Both the position numbers and the translations under genes were made by a program. This document shows positions 1 through 5,238 of a DNA stretch of 5,777 nt, in pieces. Origin of the DNA: Actinomycetota bacterium. GTDB lineage: Bacteria > Actinomycetota > Actinomycetes > Streptosporangiales > Streptosporangiaceae. The notes below the pieces were generated by a model that worked only from the letters and a program-made list of their open reading frames with translations, was not told the DNA's origin and ran no database searches. The stretch's first letter is position 1; each line of letters starts with the position of its first letter. The DNA lies in the NCBI GenBank assembly GCA_003140115.1, contig PLIQ01000649.1, forward strand, positions 12,004 through 17,780. The letters run 5' to 3'.

Positions 1-101
1 GAACAGGTGCCGGAAGAACGACCGTGGCTCGTGCATGAACTGCCGCCACGCGATGACCAGGCCAGGACCGGCCGGGCGTCGAACTCCTCGCTGTCCGGCA
101 T
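1..101 (-). CDS. Possible N-terminus of a leftward gene, frame-broken and cut by the left edge
   Basis: Product not recognised. From the ATG at 101 the minus strand reads MPDSEEFDARPVLA, and these 14 codons all end in G or C. After about base 60 that frame loses its GC-ending pattern. The frame one base away takes over with nearly all G/C-ending codons and reads LVIAWRQFMHEPRSFFRHLF to base 1. One extra C on the minus strand in the CC at 60-61 would join both parts into a single plausible N-terminus. It may therefore be a frameshifted gene, a sequencing or assembly indel, or chance. An unbroken alternative starts at the ATG at 108 in the second frame, but its first 15 codons have poor third-position GC. 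A GGAG lies only 1 nt from the ATG at 101, too close to be a normal ribosome site. If real, the gene diverges from the SnoaL-like gene. Confidence 0.27.
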   Translation of the reverse strand, partial: MPDSEEFDARPVLAWSSRGGSSCTSHGRSSGTC

Positions 102-160
102 GCTCCATCAAAGCATTTCGGCCGAACGGCCGTGGTGCCTCCCGCCGGTCATGCACTACC
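102..160. promoter_or_regulatory. Short divergent intergenic gap with a perfect palindrome
   Basis: This 59-bp gap separates the possible leftward gene from the SnoaL-like gene. It contains the perfect 10-bp palindrome TTCGGCCGAA (117-126), which overlaps a second palindrome, ACGGCCGT (126-133). Such symmetry between divergent starts could be a repressor site. CGGCCG cores are common by chance in GC-rich DNA, however, and I see no convincing -35/-10 pair on either strand. TACCGT (157-162) could serve as a weak -10 for a leaderless start at the GTG at 170. Confidence 0.25.
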
Positions 161-781
161 GTGCCCAGAGTGGACGCTGCGCTTGCTGACCGCCTGGCCA
201 TCAGGGACGTCGTCGAGACCTGGGCGAGCGCCAGGGACTCCCGGGACTGGGAGGCGTTCCGGGCCTGCTGGCACGAGGACGGCTACATGATGGCGACCTG
301 GTTCCAGGGCCCGAAGGAAGACTTCATCCGGGTCAGCCAGGAAGGCGCCGCCCGCGGGGTCAACATCCTGCACTTCACCGGCGGCGTCCGGATCACCCTG
401 GCCCCGGCCTCGCCGCGCGCCATCGCGCAGACCCGGATGACGATCATGCAGCGCGCCGAGGTGCACGGCGTGCCGTGCGACGTGGCCTGCACCGGCCGGT
501 TCTACGACTTCTTCGAAAAGCGCGCGGGCCGGTGGGCGATCGTGCTGCGCCAGCCCATCTACGAGAAGGACCGCCTGGACCCGGTCGATCCGGCCGCCTC
601 GCTCACCCTGGACCCGGAGGTGCTGGCGCGCTACCCGGAGGGTTACCGGTACCTGGCCTACCTGCAGGTCCAGGTTGGGTACCCGGTGAAGCCCGACATG
701 CCCGGCGTGACCGGGCCCGAGGTGGACCGCCTGTACCAGCGCGGCGCCGCCTGGCTGGCCGGCCAGCCCGTCGCCCCCTAG
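161..781 (+). CDS. SnoaL/NTF2-like fold protein (nuclear transport factor 2 family)
   Basis: A 206-residue soluble protein with a cone-shaped SnoaL-like domain. The pattern is typical: an N-terminal helix (LADRLAIRDVVETWASARDSRDW, residues about 8-30, given in part), then WHEDGYMM, then ILHFTGGVRI with a His at 71 where this family often has an active-site His. Antiparallel strands follow, ending in FYDFFEKRAGRWAIVLRQPIYEKD (about 114-137, abridged). Family members include polyketide cyclases, dehydratases and subunits of ring-modifying enzymes, so the reaction cannot be named. A tail of about 65 residues (PEGYRYLAYLQ, then LYQRGAAWLAG) goes beyond the minimal domain. The start is uncertain. 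An ATG at 35 keeps the frame open, but its first 42 residues look non-coding. I prefer GTG 161, with GTG 170 as a good alternative. No Shine-Dalgarno site is visible. Its stop interlocks with that of lutC. Confidence 0.85.
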   Translation: MPRVDAALADRLAIRDVVETWASARDSRDWEAFRACWHEDGYMMATWFQGPKEDFIRVSQEGAARGVNILHFTGGVRITLAPASPRAIAQTRMTIMQRAEVHGVPCDVACTGRFYDFFEKRAGRWAIVLRQPIYEKDRLDPVDPAASLTLDPEVLARYPEGYRYLAYLQVQVGYPVKPDMPGVTGPEVDRLYQRGAAWLAGQPVAP

Positions 782-1401
782 GCGCCGACGATCACGATGT
801 CCAGGGTCCGCGGCCCGTGCACGCCCTCGACCCGGCGCAGCTCGATGTCGCTGGTGGCGCTGGGCCCGCTGATCCAGGTCAGGGGGCGCGCCGGGTCAAG
901 GGCCGCTACCGCGTCGGGTACGGCGGCGACGATCTGCCCGGTGCGTACCACCGCCAGGTGGTAGTCCGGCACCAGGGTGAAGGCCCGGCTCCCCTGCCCC
1001 GGGCCGGTGTCCAGCACGATGGTCCCGGTCTCGGCGATCGCGACCGCGCAGGTCGTCACCACCCCGTCCAGGGCGTCGAGCGCCGCGACGTCCAGCGGCG
1101 GACCTACCGCCCCGCGTAGCAAGGCCGACCACTTAGCCGGAAACCCGTCCGGCACCCCTATTCGCTCCGCCCCGCGGGCGGCCACGGCGTCCGCGATGAC
1201 CTGAGCGACCTCGTCTGCTCCACAGCGGCGCACCGTGGCCCGGTAGTCGCTGGCCCGCTCTTCAAACCTGCTGACCAGCTCCTCGTCGGCCGATCCCGGC
1301 CCCCGGCGGCCCGGGTTGTACCGCCGCGGCACCTCCGGCAGATCCGTGATGTCCGCGGTGGCCGCGCGGATCCGGGCCAGCATCTCCTCTCGGCTGCTCA
1401 T
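778..1401 (-). CDS. lutC: LutC, LUD-domain subunit of the lactate (2-hydroxy acid) oxidation complex
   Basis: A 207-residue cytosolic protein made almost wholly of one LUD (DUF162) domain. Family hallmarks are visible: AIAETGTIVLDTG near residues 121-133 and the C-terminal signature SGPSATSDIELRRVEGVHGP near 178-197 (abridged). In Bacillus subtilis LutC (YvbY) works with LutA and LutB to oxidise L-lactate to pyruvate; E. coli YkgG is a homologue. The ATG at 1401 is chosen because it lies 1 nt past the lutB stop and begins the conserved sequence. The frame stays open upstream to 1566, but only as a shadow of lutB. No good ribosome site is present (the nearest GGAGA is 17 nt away), so translation probably depends on termination of lutB. 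The last codon is a TAG overlapping the convergent SnoaL-like gene's TAG. Confidence 0.94.
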   Translation of the reverse strand: MSSREEMLARIRAATADITDLPEVPRRYNPGRRGPGSADEELVSRFEERASDYRATVRRCGADEVAQVIADAVAARGAERIGVPDGFPAKWSALLRGAVGPPLDVAALDALDGVVTTCAVAIAETGTIVLDTGPGQGSRAFTLVPDYHLAVVRTGQIVAAVPDAVAALDPARPLTWISGPSATSDIELRRVEGVHGPRTLDIVIVGA

Positions 1402-1402
1402 C

Positions 1403-2878
1403 TCATATCCCGCGCTCGTCTCCGGCTCGCGACCCCTCCGCTCGCCACCAGTCGCGGAACGTCTGCCGCGGCGGTCGCGGCAGGTCCCGGGACGAGGTCC
1501 AGGCGGCCAGCGGCCCGGGCAGGTGCCGGATCCGGTCATAACGCCGGCCGAGCAGCCGCCCGGCATGCCCGGCCCGCAGGGCCCAGGTCCAGCGGCGCGG
1601 GTCGCTCATCGTCCAGGCCAGGCCGCGCATGGCCGCGGCTTCCGGTGTCGGGCCTCGGTGGTGGGCCAGCTTGTCGTCGACCACCCGGGAGCGCAGGTGC
1701 ACCAGCATCGAGGGAATGTCGATCGCGACCGGGCACACGTCGTAGCAGGCGCCGCACAGGGTCGACGCGAACGGCAGGTCCGGGTTGTCGGTCACCCCGG
1801 TGAGCTGCGGTGACAGCACGGCGCCGATCGGCCCGGGGTAGACCGAGCCGTAGGCGTGCCCGCCGGTGCGCTCGTAGACCGGGCACACGTTCAGGCAGGC
1901 CGAGCACCTGATGCAGCGCAGCGCGGCCCGGCCGCGCGGGTCGGCCAGCGTCGCGGTCCGGCCGTTGTCCAGCAGGACGAGGTGGAAGTCCTGGCCCTCG
2001 ACCGCCCCGGACCACGTCGAGGTATACGGGTTCATCCGTTCCGCGGTGGACGAGCGCGGCAGCAATTGGAGGAACACCTCCAGGTCGCGCCAGGCCGGGA
2101 GGATCTTCTCGATGCCCATCACGGTGATCAGGGTCCGCGGCAGGGTCAGGCACATCCGGCCGTTGCCCTCGGATTCCACTACCGCCAGGGTGCCGGTCTC
2201 CGCGATCGCGAAGTTCGCCCCGGAGATGGCCACCTGCGCGGCCAGGAACTTGCGGCGCAGGTGGGCGCGGGCCGCCGCGGCCAGCTCGGCCGGGTTGTCG
2301 GACAGCTGGGCCGGTGCGTCCGGCATCTCGCGCAGGAAGATGTCGCGGATCTGGTTGCGGTTGAGGTGGATGGCGGGGACCAGGATGTGGCTGGGCCGGT
2401 CGTGGCCGAGCTGGACGATCAGCTCGGCCAGGTCGGTCTCGGTCGCCTCGATGCCGGCCGCGGCCAGCGCCTCGTTCAGCCCGATCTCCTGGGTGGCCAT
2501 CGACTTGACCTTCACCACGCTGGTCTGGCCGGTCGCGCGGATCAGGCCGGCGATGATCTGGTTCGCCTCGTTCGCGTCGGCGGCCCAGTGCACCGTGCCG
2601 CCGCGCGCGGTGACCTGCTCTTCGAGCTGCAGGAGGTAGCCGTCCAGGTGCGCCAGGACGTCGTCCTTGATGGCCGCGCCCGCCGCCCGCAGCTCCTGCC
2701 AGTCCGGCACCTCGGCCACCACGGCCGCGCGCTTGGCCCGGATCGTGGAGGTGGCGTGACCGAGGTTGCGCCGCAGCTGGCTGTCGTCCAGCGCGATGGC
2801 CGCTGCGACCGGGAACGGGACCTCCTGGCGGAGCTGGCCCACCCCCCGCGGGGCGGTCGGCATGCCGAGGAACGTCAT
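1403..2878 (-). CDS. lutB: LutB, LUD plus ferredoxin-type iron-sulfur subunit of the lactate oxidation complex
   Basis: A 491-residue protein, close to the usual LutB/YkgF length (B. subtilis YvfW is about 480). Residues about 65-305 form a LUD domain with FAIAETGTLAVVESEGNGR (223-241) and the conserved LPRTLITVMGIEKILP stretch. Next is a two-cluster 4Fe-4S ferredoxin module: C322-x2-C325-x2-C328-x3-C332-P, then C375-x2-C378-x3-C382-P. A LutB C-terminal domain ends in LPRPPRQTFRDWWRAEG. Known role of the family: electron-transferring subunit that helps convert L-lactate to pyruvate. The ATG at 2878 overlaps the lutA TGA by 4 nt (ATGA) and has a strong AGGAGG 5 nt upstream, which fixes this start. 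No cysteine of the usual pattern is obviously missing and the gene looks intact. Confidence 0.96.
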   Translation of the reverse strand: MTFLGMPTAPRGVGQLRQEVPFPVAAAIALDDSQLRRNLGHATSTIRAKRAAVVAEVPDWQELRAAGAAIKDDVLAHLDGYLLQLEEQVTARGGTVHWAADANEANQIIAGLIRATGQTSVVKVKSMATQEIGLNEALAAAGIEATETDLAELIVQLGHDRPSHILVPAIHLNRNQIRDIFLREMPDAPAQLSDNPAELAAAARAHLRRKFLAAQVAISGANFAIAETGTLAVVESEGNGRMCLTLPRTLITVMGIEKILPAWRDLEVFLQLLPRSSTAERMNPYTSTWSGAVEGQDFHLVLLDNGRTATLADPRGRAALRCIRCSACLNVCPVYERTGGHAYGSVYPGPIGAVLSPQLTGVTDNPDLPFASTLCGACYDVCPVAIDIPSMLVHLRSRVVDDKLAHHRGPTPEAAAMRGLAWTMSDPRRWTWALRAGHAGRLLGRRYDRIRHLPGPLAAWTSSRDLPRPPRQTFRDWWRAEGSRAGDERGI

Positions 2879-3615
2879 GGCTGCCTCCTGGTCGTGGCGA
2901 GGATCTCGGCCAGGTGCCGGGTGCCGATGCCGGTGCTCAGCCGGGACAGCCCGCCGCCGATGTGCAGCAGGCAGGACGAGTCACCTGCGGCGGCGTACTC
3001 CGCGCCGGTGCGCCGCACCGCCGCGACCTTGTCGGCCAGCATCGCCGATGACACCGCCGGGTTCTTCAGCGCGAACGTGCCACCGAACCCGCAGCACTGC
3101 TCGGCGCCCGGCAACTCCACCAGGTCGATGTCCTGCACCGCGCGCAGCAGCCGCAGCGGCCGCTCGCCCACCCGGAGCAGCCGCAGCGAATGGCAGGTCG
3201 GGTGATAGGTCACCCGGTGCGGGAAGTACGCCCCGACGTCGGTCACGCCCAGCACGTCGACCAGGAACTCCGACAGCTCCCAGGTCCGGGCCGCGATCGC
3301 CTGCGCCGCGTCGGCCAACGCCGGATCCCCGGCCAACCGCGCCACATCGGCGTGCTGATGCCGGATCGCGGCCGTGCACGACCCGCTCGGCACCACGATC
3401 GCCTCGTAACTCTCGAACGCCGCCACGTGGTTGCGGACCAGCGGGATCGCTTCCCGCGGGTACCCGGTGTTGACGTGCATCTGCCCGCAGCAGGTCTGCC
3501 CCCAGGGCATCTCCACGGTCACGCCCAGCCGTTCCAGTACCCGGACCGTGGCCTTCGCGACCTGCGGCACGACGCCGTCCACGAGGCAGGTGACGAACAG
3601 CGCGGCCCTCACCAC
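2875..3615 (-). CDS. lutA: LutA, CCG-domain iron-sulfur oxidoreductase subunit of the lactate oxidation complex
   Basis: A 245- or 246-residue protein, close to B. subtilis LutA (YvfV, about 238). Two cysteine-rich CCG domains are seen. The first has ALFVTCLVD (C10), QTCCGQMHVNTGY (C42, C43) and PSGSC (C80). The second has YHPTCHSLR (C141), EQCCGFGGTF (C174, C175) and DSSCLLHIGGG (C215). These domains bind an iron-sulfur cluster and occur in LutA, GlpC, GlcF and HdrB-type proteins. With LutB and LutC it should oxidise L-lactate or a similar 2-hydroxy acid. It is the first gene of the operon. There are two tandem GTG starts, at 3615 and 3612, and no Shine-Dalgarno site. A TAGTAT -10 box sits 6 nt before GTG 3612, so a leaderless message from 3612 is likely. 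The gene's TGA overlaps the lutB ATG. Confidence 0.95.
   Translation of the reverse strand: MVRAALFVTCLVDGVVPQVAKATVRVLERLGVTVEMPWGQTCCGQMHVNTGYPREAIPLVRNHVAAFESYEAIVVPSGSCTAAIRHQHADVARLAGDPALADAAQAIAARTWELSEFLVDVLGVTDVGAYFPHRVTYHPTCHSLRLLRVGERPLRLLRAVQDIDLVELPGAEQCCGFGGTFALKNPAVSSAMLADKVAAVRRTGAEYAAAGDSSCLLHIGGGLSRLSTGIGTRHLAEILATTRRQP
2884..2889 (-). promoter_or_regulatory. Strong ribosome binding site for lutB inside the 3' end of lutA
   Basis: CCTCCT on the plus strand is AGGAGG on the minus strand, 5 nt before the lutB ATG at 2878. It is the only strong Shine-Dalgarno match near a start in the window and lies within the last codons of lutA. LutB may thus be made at a higher rate than LutA or LutC, whose starts lack such a site. 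Confidence 0.72.
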
Positions 3616-3618
3616 CCC

Positions 3619-3646
3619 ATACTAAAACAGTTAGCATTCCAGCCAA
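3619..3646 (-). promoter_or_regulatory. Predicted lutABC promoter (leaderless)
   Basis: On the minus strand, TAGTAT (3624 down to 3619) is close to the TATAAT -10 consensus. TTGGCT (3646 down to 3641) is a 4/6 match to TTGACA with a 16-bp spacer. Transcription starting 6-7 nt past the -10 would begin at or next to the GTG at 3612, giving a message with little or no 5' leader. Leaderless messages are common in actinobacteria. The -35 overlaps the TTCCA-N5-TGGAA repeat and the iclR start codon. This is a motif-based inference. Confidence 0.5.
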
Positions 3647-3651
3647 TGGAA
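3622..3651. promoter_or_regulatory. Two inverted repeats, candidate IclR-family operators
   Basis: The lutA-iclR gap holds two small inverted repeats, each with a 5-nt spacer: CTAA-AACAG-TTAG (3622-3634) and TTCCA-GCCAA-TGGAA (3637-3651). Their centres (3628 and 3644) are 16 bp apart. The second repeat spans the regulator's ATG and covers the predicted lutA -35. The first lies between the lutA -10 and -35. IclR-family proteins usually bind short palindromes in the promoter they share with a divergent target operon, so this layout would allow one protein to repress both genes. The assignment rests on symmetry and position alone. Confidence 0.42.
3632..3637 (+). promoter_or_regulatory. Predicted -10 box for the IclR-family gene (leaderless)
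   Basis: TAGCAT fits the TAnnnT actinobacterial -10 pattern and ends 8 nt before the ATG at 3646. A start at or just before the ATG would give a leaderless message, in line with the lack of a Shine-Dalgarno site. The -35 region (around 3609-3614, TCACCA) is poor, so the promoter may be weak or use another sigma factor. Confidence 0.35.
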
Positions 3652-4446
3652 GACGACCGCGAGCCGCGCACCCGGGGCAAGCGCCCGCCGCAGGGCGAGC
3701 CGGTGATCGACCGCGCGCTCTCGCTACTGTCGGCGTTCGACGCGGGCCAGCGTCGGCTTAGCCTGGCCGAGCTGAGCCGGCGTAGCGGCATCCCGCTGAG
3801 CTCGACCCTCCGGCTGGCCGGGCACCTGGTCCGCTGGGGAGCACTGGAGCGGGACGAGAAGGGGCGGTACTGCGTCGGGCTGCGGCTGCTGGAGGTCGCC
3901 TCGCTCGCGCCGCGCGGGCACGGGCTGCGCCAGGTGGCGATGCCGTTCATGAGCGACCTGGCCGAGGTCACCCGCCAGCACGTCCAGCTCGCCGTCCGCG
4001 AGGGCACCGAGGCGACGCTAATCGAGCGGCTCTCGGCGCACCAGGCCACGCCGGTGCAGTACCGGATCGGGGGCCGGCTGCCGCTGCACTCCACCGCGGT
4101 CGGCTTGGTCCTGCTCGCCTTCGCCCCGTCCGGCCTGCAGGAGGAGTTTCTCGCCCGGCCCATGTACGGCGAGCCCGATCACCTGCCGATCCCGGCCGAT
4201 GTCATGCGCCGGACCCTGGCCGAGGTCCGGCAGGAGCGACTGGCCGTCTACCGGCGTCAGGAGCAAGAGGTCATCGTGGCCGTGGCCGCGCCAATCTTCG
4301 GAGCCGACGACGCGGTCGTCGCCGCGCTCGGCGTCCTGCTACCGGAACGGGTCGCGCAGCCGCGCCGCCTCGGCCTCGCCGTCCGCACCGCCGCCCAGGG
4401 CATCTCCCGCGAGCTCGGCGCCCGCCGGGCCATCGGGCTGGGCTAA
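3646..4446 (+). CDS. IclR-family transcriptional regulator, probable controller of lutABC
   Basis: A 266-residue DNA-binding regulator. Residues about 17-78 form the winged helix-turn-helix: VIDRALSLLSAFD, LSLAELSRRSGIPLSSTLRL, then a wing ending GRYCVGLRLLEVA. Residues about 95-258 form the IclR effector-binding domain, with GGRLPLHSTAVGLVLLAFAP (143-162) and VAVAAPIFGADDAVVAALGV (211-230). The common Lys after the TAVG motif is Leu here. The ATG at 3646 is chosen because the HTH begins some 16 residues later and the upstream open frame (to 3190) is only a shadow of lutA. Divergence from lutA across 30 bp suggests control of lutABC. Most lut operons whose regulators are known use GntR-type LutR/LldR, so the effector here may differ from lactate. 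Activator or repressor cannot be decided. Confidence 0.94.
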   Translation: MEDDREPRTRGKRPPQGEPVIDRALSLLSAFDAGQRRLSLAELSRRSGIPLSSTLRLAGHLVRWGALERDEKGRYCVGLRLLEVASLAPRGHGLRQVAMPFMSDLAEVTRQHVQLAVREGTEATLIERLSAHQATPVQYRIGGRLPLHSTAVGLVLLAFAPSGLQEEFLARPMYGEPDHLPIPADVMRRTLAEVRQERLAVYRRQEQEVIVAVAAPIFGADDAVVAALGVLLPERVAQPRRLGLAVRTAAQGISRELGARRAIGLG

Positions 4447-5238
4447 GGCGTGCGCCCGCAGGAACTCGATCGAGCGCGCGATGATCGCGGGGACGTCGCT
4501 CGCGCCCTTCCACAGGTGCGTCGCCCCCGGCACCAGCTCCAGTTCGACGGCGGCCCCGGCCCGGCCGAGCGCCTCGGCCAGCCGGATGCTCTGCGCCGGC
4601 GGCACCATGTTGTCCACCGTCCCGTGCATGAGCAGGATCGGCGGCGCGGCGGCGTTCGCGTGGGTCACCGGGCTGGCCTCCCGGGCCAGGTCGGGTACGT
4701 CCGAGGCGGGCGCGCCGAGGAGCCGCGCCTCGCGCGAGTCCGGCCCGGCATCCGGTGCGCCGCCCGCGGCGGCCACGTCGGACGGCATGCCCGCCAGGTC
4801 GGTGACCGGGAACCAGGCCACCACCCCGGCCACCTTGGCGCCGGTCAGCGCGGCCAGCAGCGAGAGATGCCCGCCGGCCGAGTCGCCCCACAGGAACACC
4901 CGGCCCGCGTCCAGCCCGTACGACGAGGCATGGTCCCGGATCCAGCTCACCGCGTGGCGGACGTCCTTCAGCGGCGCCGGGAAGGGTGCCTCGCCGCTGA
5001 GCCGGTAGTCGATCGCCGCCACCGCGAAGCCCTGGGCCGCGATCTGGTCGTAGAAGTCCGCGTCAACCAGCGGCGGCGGGTCGCGCCGCGAGCCACGCAA
5101 CCACCCGCCGCCGTGCACGTACACGATGACGGGCACCGGCCCGTCGGCCTGCGGCAGGTACAGGTCCAGTTCCAGCGGCCGGTACCCGAGCACCTCGCCG
5201 TACCGGATGTCCGCCACCCGCCGCACCAGCGGCGTCAT
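4339..5238 (-). CDS. Alpha/beta-hydrolase (HGGG-type esterase/lipase or carboxylesterase)
   Basis: A 299-residue serine hydrolase of the alpha/beta-hydrolase_3 / BD-FAE type. Visible parts: the HGGGW oxyanion motif at 42-46, the nucleophile elbow GDSAGG with S120, the acid D209 in HGTVDN, and H241 in GATHLWKG, in the expected order. It should hydrolyse a small ester or similar bond; kynurenine formamidase-like amide hydrolysis is also possible in this fold. No signal peptide is seen, so it is probably cytosolic. The ATG at 5238 overlaps the upstream amidohydrolase TGA (ATGA) and has no Shine-Dalgarno site, implying coupled translation. The normal fold ends near EFLRAHAL (residue 265). The last 35 residues lie over the iclR 3' end on the other strand, are rich in Gly/Ala/Glu/Arg and may be unstructured. 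Residue 265 is a rare TTA leucine codon. Confidence 0.91.
   Translation of the reverse strand: MTPLVRRVADIRYGEVLGYRPLELDLYLPQADGPVPVIVYVHGGGWLRGSRRDPPPLVDADFYDQIAAQGFAVAAIDYRLSGEAPFPAPLKDVRHAVSWIRDHASSYGLDAGRVFLWGDSAGGHLSLLAALTGAKVAGVVAWFPVTDLAGMPSDVAAAGGAPDAGPDSREARLLGAPASDVPDLAREASPVTHANAAAPPILLMHGTVDNMVPPAQSIRLAEALGRAGAAVELELVPGATHLWKGASDVPAIIARSIEFLRAHALAQPDGPAGAELAGDALGGGADGEAEAARLRDPFR

Noticed and set aside
35..160. N-terminal extension of the SnoaL-like protein from the ATG at 35
   Set aside because: The residues are Arg/Pro/Cys-rich and unlike a SnoaL N-terminus, and the extension would cross the possible leftward gene and the palindrome. GTG 161 or 170 is more likely.
475..1119. 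Open frame on the plus strand crossing the SnoaL-like gene and lutC
   Set aside because: Its product is Pro/Gly/Arg-rich without motifs, and it overlaps the ends of two real genes in other frames.
1402..1566. Upstream extension of lutC to an ATG at 1566
   Set aside because: These 55 codons lie inside lutB in another frame and are Arg/Gly-rich. The ATG at 1401, coupled to the lutB stop, fits the family N-terminus.
1856..3205. Long open frame on the plus strand (449 codons) opposite lutB and lutA
   Set aside because: It is antisense to two clearly conserved genes. Its product is low-complexity (Gly, Arg, Val, Asp, Gln) with no domain, as expected from rare stop codons in GC-rich DNA.
3622..3634. 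CTAA-AACAG-TTAG as a transcription terminator hairpin
   Set aside because: The stem is only 4 bp and AU-rich with no T-run, and it lies between two divergent starts; an operator is a better reading.
3190..3645. Upstream extension of the IclR frame
   Set aside because: The extra 152 codons lie antisense to lutA and encode no recognisable domain; the regulator's HTH fits a start at 3646.
4271..4891. Arg/Gly-rich minus-strand frame inside the hydrolase and iclR region
   Set aside because: It is a frame shadow of the hydrolase with no domain and no credible start.
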